From contig NZ_LR026975.1 in the NCBI RefSeq assembly GCF_900603025.1, positions 2,728,001 to 2,792,000 on the forward strand: 64,000 bases of DNA, read 5' to 3'. Positions 42,441 through 50,725 of the stretch are shown in pieces (positions within the stretch are counted from its first letter, which is position 1; every line of letters begins with the position of its first letter). The DNA is from Mycolicibacterium hassiacum DSM 44199 (GTDB lineage Bacteria; Actinomycetota; Actinomycetes; Mycobacteriales; Mycobacteriaceae). The notes under the pieces are model-generated. The model had not been told where the DNA came from, did no database searches, and was given only the letters and a program-made list of their open reading frames with translations. The translations under genes and the position numbers were made by a program.

Positions 42441-42480
42441 GATGTTGGCCTTCATCTCGTGATGTTGGCCTTCATCTCGT
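42441..42480. repeat. 20-bp tandem duplication at the end of the enoyl-CoA hydratase gene
   Basis: GATGTTGGCCTTCATCTCGT occurs twice in direct succession (42441-42460 and 42461-42480). On the minus strand the duplication changes the C-terminus from DEMKANIK-stop to DEMKANITR-stop. Confidence 0.9.
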
Positions 42481-43237
42481 CGAGGTTGACCAGCACCGGC
42501 CAGCCGCTGACACTCAGCGCGTTGCCGTGACCGGTCTGGTGGATGTCGAACACCGACTGGATGGCCGCGTAGAACCCCTGCACGTCGAGCGTCTGGTTGA
42601 CCGCCCGCTTAGCCTGCCGCAGCGCGAACGCCGGCATCTTGGCGATCTGCTCGGCCAACGCCCGGGTCTCGGCGTCCAGTCGATCGCGGGGCACCACCTT
42701 GTTGACCATCCCGGTCGCAGCCACCTCCTCGGCGGTCATCGCGCGCCCGGTGAACAGGATCTCCTTCGCCTTGCGCGGACCCAGTTCCCAGGTGTGCCCG
42801 TGGTACTCCACACCGCCGATGCCCATCAGCACCACCGGATCGGAGAACAGCGCGTCGTCGGCGGCGATGATCAGATCGCACGGCCAGCACAGCAGCAGCC
42901 CGCCGGAGATGCACCGCCCCTGCACCGCTGCGATCGACGGCTTGGGCACGTTGCGCCACTTGAGCGTGTAGTCCAAGAAGCGGCGCTGTTCGTGTTTGAC
43001 GATGTACTCCAGCGTGAGCTTGTCCGGCACCGGTCCGCCGCCGCGCAGGTCGTGCCCTGCCGAGAAGTGTTTTCCGTTGGCGCGCAGGATGATCACGACG
43101 ACGTCGTCGTCTTCCGCGGCACGGGTCCAGGCGGCGTCGAGCTCGTCGAGCAGCTCGGGGTTCTGGGCGTTGGCGGCCTCCGGCCGATTGAGGGTGATGG
43201 TGGCGATCTTGTCGCTTGCCTCGTATTCGATGTACAC
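42452..43237 (-). CDS. Enoyl-CoA hydratase/isomerase
   Basis: A 261-aa crotonase-family protein: NGKHFSAGHDLRGG and QGRCISGGLLLCWPCD are the two oxyanion-hole segments. The position of the usual catalytic glutamates is uncertain (MGIGGVEYHGHTWELG). GTG at 43237 has AGGACC upstream; a longer frame overlaps the FadE gene. The last two residues were changed by a 20-bp duplication. It is 20 bases downstream of the FadE gene and cotranscribed with it. Confidence 0.88.
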   Translation of the reverse strand: MYIEYEASDKIATITLNRPEAANAQNPELLDELDAAWTRAAEDDDVVVIILRANGKHFSAGHDLRGGGPVPDKLTLEYIVKHEQRRFLDYTLKWRNVPKPSIAAVQGRCISGGLLLCWPCDLIIAADDALFSDPVVLMGIGGVEYHGHTWELGPRKAKEILFTGRAMTAEEVAATGMVNKVVPRDRLDAETRALAEQIAKMPAFALRQAKRAVNQTLDVQGFYAAIQSVFDIHQTGHGNALSVSGWPVLVNLDEMKANITR

Positions 43238-43257
43238 GTTCGGTCCTAGCGTTGTGA

Positions 43258-44445
43258 TCAGTTTCGGGGCAGGCCCAGCACCCGCTGGGCGATGATGTTG
43301 CGTTGGATTTCCGACGTTCCGCCGGCGATGGTGCCGCCGAACGTGCGGACGTACCGTTCGAACCAACCGCTCCGGTACAACTCGTGGTGGTGCGCGCTGT
43401 ACGGGCCGGAGAACGACGGGTGCGCCAGCGCGTCGGCTCCGGCCGCCGCCAGCGCGTATTCGGTCGCCGACTGGCCGGCCTCCGACCCGAACAGCTTGAG
43501 CACCGACAGCGCGGCGACGTCCTCCTCGCCGCGTGCGGCCCGTGCCAGCACCACCGAACCCATCAGCCGCAGCGCCATGTTGTCCATCACCAGTCGGGCG
43601 TAGCGGTCCCGGTCCAGAGCGCTCGTCGGCCGGAAGTCCTCGAGCAGTTCGGCCAGCCGATCGGCGTAGCTCAACCACAGCATGTTGCGTTCGTGCCCGA
43701 GTGATCCGTTGGCCACCCGCCAGCCGTCGTTGAGCGGGCCGACCAGGTTCTCGGCGGGCACCCGCACGTCGTTGAAGAAGACCTCGTTGAAATCCAGGTC
43801 GTGCGGATCGCACAGCGACGCGAACGGCCGGCGCTCCACCCCGGGCAGGTCGGTCGGGATCAGCAGCACGCTGATGCCCTGGTGTTTCGGGGCATCGGGG
43901 TCGGTGCGCACGAACGTCAGCAGCACGTCGGCGTCGTGCGCACCCGAGGTCCACACCTTCTGCCCGTTGACGACGAAGTAGTCACCGGCCGGGTCGTGGA
44001 CGAGTTCGGCACGGGTGCGCAGGGAGGCGAGATCCGAACCGGCGCCGGGTTCGCTCATGCCCAGCGCCGCGGTGATCTCGGCCCGCAGGATCGGAATCGC
44101 CCACCGCTGTTGCTGCTCGGGGGTGCCGAACGAGATCAGCGACGCCGAGATGATGCCGACACCCTGCGGGTTGTACGTCAGGTAGACGCGGCGGCGCGCC
44201 AACTCCTCCTGGTGGACGTACTGCTGCAGGATCGTGGCGTTACGGCCGCCGAACTCCGGCGGGTAGCCCGGCATCAGCCAACCGTGGTCGAACAGCAACC
44301 GTTGCCAGCGGCGGGCCCAGTCCGGCACGTCACTGCTGGACCTCGACCGCTGCCCCGTCACCGCCTCCGGTGGCAGGTGCTCGTCGAGGAACGCGGCGAA
44401 CTCGGCGCGGAATTCTTCGACGTCGGCGTCGAAGGTCAGTTGCAC
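43258..44445 (-). CDS. Acyl-CoA dehydrogenase
   Basis: A 395-aa acyl-CoA dehydrogenase with GMSEPGAGSDLASL and a C-terminal TIAGGTSEIQRNIIAQRVLGLPRN. The GTG at 44445 (MQLTFDADVEEFRAEF) has GGGGG upstream and gives a normal N-terminus; a TTG seven codons earlier is possible. It is divergent from the TetR gene at 44570, with motif B copy 3 between them. Confidence 0.92.
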   Translation of the reverse strand: MQLTFDADVEEFRAEFAAFLDEHLPPEAVTGQRSRSSSDVPDWARRWQRLLFDHGWLMPGYPPEFGGRNATILQQYVHQEELARRRVYLTYNPQGVGIISASLISFGTPEQQQRWAIPILRAEITAALGMSEPGAGSDLASLRTRAELVHDPAGDYFVVNGQKVWTSGAHDADVLLTFVRTDPDAPKHQGISVLLIPTDLPGVERRPFASLCDPHDLDFNEVFFNDVRVPAENLVGPLNDGWRVANGSLGHERNMLWLSYADRLAELLEDFRPTSALDRDRYARLVMDNMALRLMGSVVLARAARGEEDVAALSVLKLFGSEAGQSATEYALAAAGADALAHPSFSGPYSAHHHELYRSGWFERYVRTFGGTIAGGTSEIQRNIIAQRVLGLPRN

Positions 44446-44498
44446 GGCGCCCCCGTACTGGATCAAATTTTTGGTAGGACTACTTTTTTCGCTAGTAT

Positions 44499-44513
44499 GA
44501 GAATACTATTCTC
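44499..44513. promoter_or_regulatory. Palindromic operator candidate, motif B copy 3
   Basis: ATGAGAA-TACTA-TTCTC, with GAGAA-N5-TTCTC at 44499-44513, between the divergent FadE (start 44445) and TetR (start 44570) genes. Because it lies beside a TetR gene, that protein is the best candidate for binding all motif B sites. Confidence 0.6.
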
Positions 44514-44569
44514 CAAGTGGGAAAGTTTCAATCTCAGGCACGGACACCGCGAGGGGAGCGAGCACCGCA

Positions 44570-45394
44570 ATGCCCAAGCGTTCTCCGGTACAGTCATTGC
44601 ATGTTCTCCCCACTCGCACAGCATCCGAGCCGCCGGTGACGAGCCCAAGCGAAGAGCCGGCCTGGAAGCAGCGAGCGGTCGAGCGGTCGATCAAGACGGC
44701 GAAGCTGCGCGCCGCTCAGCGGGTGCAACGCTTCCTCGACGCCGCCCAGGCCATCATCATCGAGAAGGGCAGCACGGACTTCACCGTGCAGGAGGTCGTT
44801 GACCGCTCGCGGCAGTCCCTGCGCAGCTTCTACCTGCAGTTCGACGGGAAACACGAGCTGCTGCTCGCGCTGTTCGAGGACGCGCTGAGCAAGTCGGCCG
44901 ACCAGATCCGGGCGGCCACGGCCAACGAGGACGAGCCGATCGAACGGCTCAAGGTCGCGGTCCAGCTGCTCTACGAGTCGTCGCGCCCGGACCCGACGGC
45001 CAAACGACCACTGTTCACCGACTTCGCCCCGCGCCTGCTGGTCTCGCACCCGGCCGAGGTGAAGGTCGCCCACGCCCCGCTGTTGGCCCTGCTCACCGAG
45101 TTGATGGAGGAGGCCGCCGCGGCCGGTCAGCTGCGTCCCGGCATCAACCCCAAGCGGATGGCGGCCATGACCATGCAGACCGTCATGTTCGTCGCGCAGT
45201 CCAGCGGCGGGACCGAGGACGGCACGCAGCATCCGATCACCGCCGACGAGGTGTGGGACTTCTGCGCACACGGCTTCGCCGCCCTGCCGGCCGAGTCGGC
45301 ATCGAGCGAAGACTCCCCGCCCGGCAACAACGGCAAGGCCGACTCCGACCAGACCGGTGAGGCTTCGTCCAGCAACGCCAAGCGCGACAAGTAG
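44570..45394 (+). CDS. TetR-family regulator with extended C-terminus
   Basis: A 274-aa TetR protein, longer than average. The HTH lies near residues 75-95 (TVQEVVDRSRQSLRSFYLQF), after an N-terminal extension of about 45 residues. The last 35 residues are polar and low in complexity (SSEDSPPGNNGKADSDQTGE). The ATG at 44570 follows a GAGGGGA sequence at moderate distance. It is the only regulator beside a motif B site and may be the regulator of that group of operons. Confidence 0.88.
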   Translation: MPKRSPVQSLHVLPTRTASEPPVTSPSEEPAWKQRAVERSIKTAKLRAAQRVQRFLDAAQAIIIEKGSTDFTVQEVVDRSRQSLRSFYLQFDGKHELLLALFEDALSKSADQIRAATANEDEPIERLKVAVQLLYESSRPDPTAKRPLFTDFAPRLLVSHPAEVKVAHAPLLALLTELMEEAAAAGQLRPGINPKRMAAMTMQTVMFVAQSSGGTEDGTQHPITADEVWDFCAHGFAALPAESASSEDSPPGNNGKADSDQTGEASSSNAKRDK

Positions 45395-45709
45395 CGGATA
45401 GCCGCAGCCGGAGAACTGTGTTCTCCCACACTGGATAACCGCTCCGTCGAAGCGGCCGCGACACCCCGTCTCCGGGCCGTGCCGGACATTCCGTGCACCG
45501 TGATTTTCACCACCCGTCGGCCCCTATTGCGGCCCCCATTACGCGTTCAAATGCCGCTGGAGTTACCCCGCTGAAAACGATCTTCTTCTACACGGAGAGT
45601 ACAAATTGTCGAAAACGAGTTTGTTGTTGACACCCGCGTGGCACCGGTGCGACAGTGGTGAGACAAAACCCAGCGCTTGTCTTAACCCGGTCCAGCGAGA
45701 GGCAGTGCC
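45395..45709. other. Intergenic stretch upstream of the mycofactocin-type SDR
   Basis: This part holds no recognisable gene. It contains a promoter-like pair at 45627-45656 and A/T-richer sequence than its surroundings around 45570-45625. The remainder up to 45903 holds a possible 52-aa reading frame. Confidence 0.5.
45627..45656 (+). promoter_or_regulatory. Putative sigma-70-type promoter for the SDR
   Basis: TTGACA (45627-45632) is a perfect -35 hexamer; GACAGT (45651-45656) follows after 18 bases as a weak -10. It would give a leader of about 240 bases before the SDR start. Confidence 0.35.
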
Positions 45710-45868
45710 GTGACGATCCGCACTGAACACCCTGCCGCTCGAAACGTGTGTGACGCCCCCTGTGACATCGGCCTCGACGGCGACACTCACGCCGCGAGCA
45801 CGGCGGCAGCTGGACCTCACCGCCGTCCGGGCTCGCCGACGCCGGCGGTACTTCCCCGACCACTGTGA
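45710..45868 (+). CDS. Possible small protein of 52 aa (unrecognised)
   Basis: GTG at 45710 has GAGAGG upstream at suitable spacing and opens 52 codons ending 35 bases before the SDR start. The product begins MTIRTEHPAARNVCDAPCDI and contains a CDAPCD pair and an acidic GLDGDTH segment, followed by a proline-rich tail. I recognise no family. It could be a short peptide made with the SDR, an upstream leader ORF, or chance. It does not resemble the mycofactocin precursor, which ends in a different motif. Confidence 0.3.
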   Translation: MTIRTEHPAARNVCDAPCDIGLDGDTHAASTAAAGPHRRPGSPTPAVLPRPL

Positions 45869-45903
45869 AATCTGTTGTAACGACGACGAATTGAGGTTCA
45901 AAG

Positions 45904-46740
45904 ATGGCTGGACGAGTTGAAGGCAAGGTCGCTTTCATCACCGGGGCGGCGCGCGGGCAGGGCCGGGCGCACGCGGTACGCCTGGCGGAGGAGGGTGCCG
46001 ACATCATCGCGGTCGACATCTGTCGCCAGATCGACACTGTTCAGATCCCGTTGTCGACTCCCGAGGATCTCGCCGAGACCGCCGACCTGGTCAAGAACCT
46101 CGGTCGTCGGGTCTACACCGCCGAGGTGGACGTCCGTGATTTCGACGCGCTCAAGGCGGCGGTGGACGCCGGTGTGGAGCAGCTGGGCCGGCTCGACATC
46201 ATCGTCGCCAACGCCGGCATCGGCAACGGCGGCGCCACGCTGGACAAGACCAGCGAGGACGACTGGACCGACATGATCGACGTCAACCTCGCCGGCGTGT
46301 GGAAGACCGTCAAGGCGGGCGTGCCGCGCATCCTCGCCGGCGGCCGCGGCGGATCGATCATCCTCACCAGCTCGGTCGGCGGGCTCAAGGCCTACCCGCA
46401 CACCGGCCACTACGTCGCCGCCAAGCACGGTGTGGTGGGTCTGATGCGCACCTTCGCGGTCGAACTGGGCCAGTACAACATCCGGGTCAACTCGGTGCAC
46501 CCGACGAACGTGAACACCCCGTTGTTCATGAACGAGGGCACCATGAAACTGTTCCGCCCGGATCTGGAGAACCCGGGCCCGGACGACCTCAAGGTTGTCG
46601 CCCAGATGATGCACACCCTGCCGATCGGCTGGGTGGAGCCGGAGGACATCGCCAACGCCGTGCTGTTCCTGGCCTCCGACGAGGCCCGCTACATCACCGG
46701 CGTCACCCTGCCGGTGGACGGCGGCAGCTGCCTGAAGTAG
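45904..46740 (+). CDS. Mycofactocin-coupled SDR family oxidoreductase
   Basis: A 278-aa SDR starting GRVEGKVAFITGAARGQGRA with the insert STPEDLAETADLVKNLGRR that marks the mycofactocin-dependent SDR group. The catalytic Ser is in TSSVGG and Tyr/Lys in HYVAAKHG. Such enzymes keep NAD tightly bound and pass electrons to mycofactocin; substrates include carveol-like and other alcohols. Mycofactocin biosynthesis genes are not in the window. It is monocistronic, with a long leader. Confidence 0.92.
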   Translation: MAGRVEGKVAFITGAARGQGRAHAVRLAEEGADIIAVDICRQIDTVQIPLSTPEDLAETADLVKNLGRRVYTAEVDVRDFDALKAAVDAGVEQLGRLDIIVANAGIGNGGATLDKTSEDDWTDMIDVNLAGVWKTVKAGVPRILAGGRGGSIILTSSVGGLKAYPHTGHYVAAKHGVVGLMRTFAVELGQYNIRVNSVHPTNVNTPLFMNEGTMKLFRPDLENPGPDDLKVVAQMMHTLPIGWVEPEDIANAVLFLASDEARYITGVTLPVDGGSCLK

Positions 46741-46749
46741 CACCCGCAC

Positions 46750-46792
46750 GGCAGCGGGGCGGGACGAGTACCACCGATCCCGTCCCGCTGCC
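46750..46792. terminator. GC-rich hairpin between convergent genes
   Basis: GCGGGACG (46759-46766) pairs with CGTCCCGC (46781-46788), and GGCA/TGCC extend the stem across a small bulge. It lies between the convergent SDR and FadD genes and probably terminates both. Confidence 0.45.
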
Positions 46793-46812
46793 GGGTCGGC
46801 CGTGCCGGCGGA

Positions 46813-48423
46813 TCAGCGGCCCAGCAACTCGTTGCGCAGAATCTTGCCGGTGCTGCCGCGTGGCAGTTGGTCGAGGATCGTGATCTCCCGCGGCACTTTG
46901 TAATTCGCGAGATTGTCGCGGACGTGTTGTTTCAGCGCGTCCGGGGTGGCGGTCGCCCCGTCCGTGAGCACGACGAACGCCGCCAGCCGCTGGCCGTACT
47001 GTTCGTCGTCGACGCCGAACACCGCCGCCTCGGCCACTTCCGGATGTGCGGCGAGCGTCTTCTCCACCTCGATGGGATAGACGTTCTCCCCGCCGGAGAC
47101 GATCATCTCGTCATCGCGGCCGACCACGAACAACCGTCCGTTCTCGTCGAGGTACCCCAGATCGCCCGACGCCATGAACCCGTCGTGGAACTGTTTGGTG
47201 GCGCCGGAGGTGTAACCGTCGAACAGCGTGCCGCTGCGCACGAAGATCTGCCCCACCTCCCCCGTCGGCACCTCATGGAACGCATCGTCGAGGATCCGGA
47301 TCTCGGTGCCCTCGGCGGGTTTTCCCGCGGTATCGGGGGCGGCGCGCAGGTCCGCGGGGGTGGCGGTGGCGATCATCCCGGCTTCGGTTGCGTTGTAGTT
47401 GTTGTAGATGACGTCGCCGAACCGGTCCATGAACCTGATCACCACGTCCGGCCGCATCCGCGACCCCGACGCGGTGGCGAACCGCAGCGATCGACCGCTA
47501 TAGCGGCCCAGCACCTCCTCCGGCAGGTCCATGATCCGGTCGAACATCACCGGCACCACCGCCAGCCCGGTCGCCCGATACCGGTCGACGAGCTCGAGTG
47601 TGGCCTCCGGATCGAACCTGCGGCGGGTGACAATCGGACAGGCCAGCAGCGCGGCGAACAGCAGTTGGGAGAAGCCCCAGGCGTGGAACATCGGCGCGGC
47701 GATGACGATGGGCTCCTCGGCCCGCCACGGGGTCCGGTCCAGCACCGCCTTGAGCTCGCCGACGCCACCGCTGCCCGACGAGCGCTTGGCACCCTTGGGA
47801 GTGCCGGTGGTGCCCGAGGTCAACAGGATGATGTCGCTGTGCCCGGCGCCGGGCGCGGGCTGCTCACCGAGGTGGGCGTCGATCAGCCCGTCGAGGGTCG
47901 GCTGGTCGGCGGGGCCGTCGGTCCAGCCCAGAATCCGCACGACATCGGGCTTTCCAGCCATCGCGCGGTCGACGGTCGCGGAGAACTCCTCGTCGTAGAT
48001 CACCACGTCGGCGCCTTCGCGGTCCACCACCTCGGCCAGCGCCGGACCCGCGAACGAGGTGTTGAGCAGCAGCACGTCCGCACCGATGCGGTTGACGGCC
48101 ACCAGCGACTCGACGAACCCGCGGTGGTTACGGCACATCACCGCAACGATTTTCGGGGTCCCGCCGGGCAGCTGCTGCAGGGCCGCGGCGAGCGCGTCGC
48201 AACGCCGGTCCAGCTCCTTCCAGGTCAGCGTGCCGCGCTCGTCGATCAGCCCGGGCCGGTCCGGGCAGCGTTGCGCGGCGATGGCGAACCCGACCGTGGC
48301 CGACATCCCGACCCGGCGCACCGCCGTTCCCATCCGCAGATACCGGTCGGGCCGCATCGGCGCGATCAGCCGGGCCCGCCACAGCGTCTGCAACACACCC
48401 ACGGCAGATGGCAGTGATGGCAT
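46813..48423 (-). CDS. Acyl-CoA synthetase (FadD type)
   Basis: A 536-aa AMP-forming ligase. The phosphate-binding signature LLTSGTTGTPKGAKRSS, YNNYNATEAGMIA and the hinge/C-terminal GDLGYLDENGRLFVVGRDDEMI are present, and PRGSTGKILRNEL carries the C-terminal lysine. It activates a carboxylic acid as its acyl-CoA in the cytoplasm. It stands alone and is divergent from the epimerase gene, with an inverted repeat between. Confidence 0.93.
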   Translation of the reverse strand: MPSLPSAVGVLQTLWRARLIAPMRPDRYLRMGTAVRRVGMSATVGFAIAAQRCPDRPGLIDERGTLTWKELDRRCDALAAALQQLPGGTPKIVAVMCRNHRGFVESLVAVNRIGADVLLLNTSFAGPALAEVVDREGADVVIYDEEFSATVDRAMAGKPDVVRILGWTDGPADQPTLDGLIDAHLGEQPAPGAGHSDIILLTSGTTGTPKGAKRSSGSGGVGELKAVLDRTPWRAEEPIVIAAPMFHAWGFSQLLFAALLACPIVTRRRFDPEATLELVDRYRATGLAVVPVMFDRIMDLPEEVLGRYSGRSLRFATASGSRMRPDVVIRFMDRFGDVIYNNYNATEAGMIATATPADLRAAPDTAGKPAEGTEIRILDDAFHEVPTGEVGQIFVRSGTLFDGYTSGATKQFHDGFMASGDLGYLDENGRLFVVGRDDEMIVSGGENVYPIEVEKTLAAHPEVAEAAVFGVDDEQYGQRLAAFVVLTDGATATPDALKQHVRDNLANYKVPREITILDQLPRGSTGKILRNELLGR

Positions 48424-48629
48424 CGGCGTCCCCCCAACAGGAAGTCAACGTTCACGGGCAAACTCGTCGGGCACGGTCTCGGATGACCGAGCGGACGTTC
48501 CGGTCGACCTTACCGACAGTGGCCGGATGCCCTGCTGCGGCCGGGGCTGCCGGGCCCACACGACCGCCATCGCCAGCACTCCCGCGCGTCCGGCGCCCCG
48601 CGCACCGCCGGGCCCCGGCGGGGATGTTA

Positions 48630-48646
48630 TTCTCGAAAAAAGAGAA
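48630..48646. promoter_or_regulatory. Inverted repeat TTCTC-N7-GAGAA
   Basis: TTCTC (48630-48634) and GAGAA (48642-48646) surround an A-rich spacer in the interval between the divergent FadD and epimerase genes. The half-sites are those of motif B but in the outward order and with a wider gap, so a common regulator is uncertain. Confidence 0.35.
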
Positions 48647-48672
48647 CTCCATATCCGCAGGTAGGGGATGAT

Positions 48673-49749
48673 ATGGCGGAGACGGTGCTGGTCACCGGCG
48701 GCTTCGGACTGGTCGGGACGGCCACCGTCCGTCGGCTCGCGGCCGATGGCCGCCGCGTCGTCGCCGCCGACCTCGACACCCCAGCCAACCGCGAAGCGGC
48801 CGCCAAGCTGCCGAAGGGCGCCGAGTACCGCTGGGCCGACCTTACCGATCCGCAACAGGTGCAGCGGCTGATCACCGACACCGATCCGGCCGCCATCATC
48901 CACCTCGCCGCGATCATCGCCCCGTTCCTCTACCGCAACCGCGCACTCGGGCGGCGGGTCAACGTCGACGCGACCGCGTCGCTGCTGCGGGTGGCGCAGG
49001 CCCAGCCGAATCCCCCCCGCTTCGTGCACGCCTCCAGCACTGCGGTGTTCGGGGCACGCAACCCGCACCGCACCACCCCGCCGGTGACCGCCGCCGACCC
49101 GATGCGCCCGTGCGATGCCTACAGCGGACAGAAGGCCGAGGCCGAGGAACTGGTGCGGTCGTCGGGCCTGGACTGGGTGGTGCTGCGGTTCGGCGGTGTG
49201 CTCAGCACCGAGCTGGGAGCGCTGCCGTTCACCGCGGACGCGTTGTACTTCGAGAGCGCGCTGCCCACCGACGGCCGGCTGCACACCGTCGACGTGCGCG
49301 ACGTGGCCACCGCGTGCGCGGCGGCCACGACCGCCGACGTGGTCGGCGAGATCCTGCTGATCGCAGGCGACGATTCGCATCGGGTGCGCCAGGGCGATGT
49401 GGGGCCGGCGCTGGCCGCGGCACTGGGTGTGCCCGGCGCCCTGCCGCCCGGCCGGCCGGGGAACCCCGACAGTGACACCGACTGGTTCATCACCGACTGG
49501 ATGGACACCACCCGGGCGCAGGAGGCCCTGCGGTACCAGCACTACTCCTGGCCCGACATGCTGGCCGAGCTCCGCGACAAGGCCGGCTGGCTGCGGTATC
49601 CCGGCCGGCTGGTGGCGCCGATCGCCCGTGCGGTGATGAAGCGGCGTGGCGCGTACTGGAAGCAGCCCGGCACCTACGCCGATCCGTGGGGTGCCATCCG
49701 CCGCGGTCTGGGGGATCCGACCTGGGATCGCCCCGGGTCCGGGGCATAG
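48673..49749 (+). CDS. NAD-dependent epimerase/dehydratase family protein
   Basis: A 358-aa extended SDR. The cofactor motif is TGGFGLVG, the catalytic Ser/Thr region is HASSTAVFG and the Tyr/Lys pair is YSGQK. Such proteins act on nucleotide sugars, steroids (3-beta-HSD type) or flavonoid-like ketones. Given the neighbours, a hydroxy-lipid or steroid-like substrate is more likely than a sugar, but that is inference. The ATG is 24 bases after the end of the TTCTC/GAGAA repeat. Confidence 0.85.
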   Translation: MAETVLVTGGFGLVGTATVRRLAADGRRVVAADLDTPANREAAAKLPKGAEYRWADLTDPQQVQRLITDTDPAAIIHLAAIIAPFLYRNRALGRRVNVDATASLLRVAQAQPNPPRFVHASSTAVFGARNPHRTTPPVTAADPMRPCDAYSGQKAEAEELVRSSGLDWVVLRFGGVLSTELGALPFTADALYFESALPTDGRLHTVDVRDVATACAAATTADVVGEILLIAGDDSHRVRQGDVGPALAAALGVPGALPPGRPGNPDSDTDWFITDWMDTTRAQEALRYQHYSWPDMLAELRDKAGWLRYPGRLVAPIARAVMKRRGAYWKQPGTYADPWGAIRRGLGDPTWDRPGSGA

Positions 49750-49759
49750 AGTCACGCTC
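49747..49759 (+). promoter_or_regulatory. Leaderless-type -10 element for the SDR at 49760
   Basis: TAGAGT (49747-49752) overlaps the stop codon of the epimerase gene and lies seven bases before the GTG start at 49760. No ribosome-binding site is seen, which fits a leaderless transcript. Confidence 0.4.
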
Positions 49760-50602
49760 GTGGACAGCTACCAGGGACGCGCCGCCGTCATCACCGGCGG
49801 CGCGAGCGGAATCGGGTTCGCCACCGCCCGGGAGTTCGCCCGTCGCGGCGCCCGCGTGATGATCGCCGACATCAACGAACCCGCGTTGGGCGACGCGGTG
49901 GCGCGGCTGCGCGCCGACGGCGCCGACGCGTACGCGGTGGTGTGCGACGTTCGAGAACTCGACGACGTGGTCCGCCTGGCCGACGAGGCCTTCGGCCGGT
50001 TCGGCGCGGTGCATGTGGTGTTCAACAACGCCGGGATCGCCTATGCCGGTTCCATCGCCGAAACCACCCACGAGGATTGGCGATTCGTCATCGATGTCGA
50101 CCTGTGGGGTCCGATCCACGGGGTGGAGGCGTTTCTGCCGCGGCTGATCGCCCAGCAGGACGACAGCCACCTGGTGTTCACCTCCTCGTTCGCCGGCCTG
50201 ACCCCGAACATCGGGCTGGGGCCGTACTGCGTCGCCAAGTACGGCGTCGTCGCGCTTGCCGAGACGTTGTCGCGGGAGGTGCGGGCGAACGGGATCGGCG
50301 TGTCGGTGCTGTGCCCCATGCTGGTCGAAACCGATCTGATCGCCAACACCAAGCGAGTGCGCAGCGACGACTACGGGCCGTCCGGCGCGGCCGACGTCGA
50401 GACCGTCCACGAACTGGCCTCGGCGCCGGACGATGACTCGGTGCTGCCGGTCGACGACGTCGCGCGGCTGACGGCCGACGCGATCCTGGCCAACCGGCTC
50501 TACGTCCTTCCGCACCGGGCGTCGCGGGACTCGATCCGGCGACGCTTCGAGCGCATCGACCGCACCTTCGACGAGCAGATCGCCGCCGGCTGGGACAAGT
50601 AG
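49760..50602 (+). CDS. Short-chain dehydrogenase/reductase
   Basis: A 280-aa SDR with TGGASGIG, NNAG, catalytic Ser in FTSSFAG and YCVAK. The C-terminal third is longer than in minimal SDRs. GTG at 49760 gives a normal N-terminus (MDSYQGRAAVITGG). It follows the epimerase by 10 bases, but may also have its own leaderless promoter. The dispersed repeat starts 28 bases after its stop. Confidence 0.9.
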   Translation: MDSYQGRAAVITGGASGIGFATAREFARRGARVMIADINEPALGDAVARLRADGADAYAVVCDVRELDDVVRLADEAFGRFGAVHVVFNNAGIAYAGSIAETTHEDWRFVIDVDLWGPIHGVEAFLPRLIAQQDDSHLVFTSSFAGLTPNIGLGPYCVAKYGVVALAETLSREVRANGIGVSVLCPMLVETDLIANTKRVRSDDYGPSGAADVETVHELASAPDDDSVLPVDDVARLTADAILANRLYVLPHRASRDSIRRRFERIDRTFDEQIAAGWDK

Positions 50603-50630
50603 CCCGCCACCCCCTCCCCCACGTTTGCGC

Positions 50631-50690
50631 CGGAATAGCATTCCCGGTCGCAGATCCGCGCCAATCGCGACCGTGGCCTCACTTTCGCGA
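50631..50690 (+). repeat. Dispersed 60-bp repeat, copy 1
   Basis: Begins CGGAATAGCATTCCCGGTCG and ends CTCACTTTCGCGA. It lies in the interval after the SDR gene. The first 20 bases are identical in the copies at 53596 and 54931; 49 of 60 bases match the latter. The minus strand reads CGAAAGTGA near one end, which contains a stop codon. Confidence 0.85.
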
Positions 50691-50713
50691 TGCCGGCGGC
50701 TGCGCAGCGTGTC

Positions 50714-50725
50714 TACGATCGAGTA
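50714..50725 (+). promoter_or_regulatory. Leaderless-type -10 element for the kinase gene
   Basis: TACGAT (50714-50719) lies six bases before ATG 50726. No ribosome-binding site precedes that ATG. This supports 50726 rather than an earlier in-frame ATG at 50690. Confidence 0.45.
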
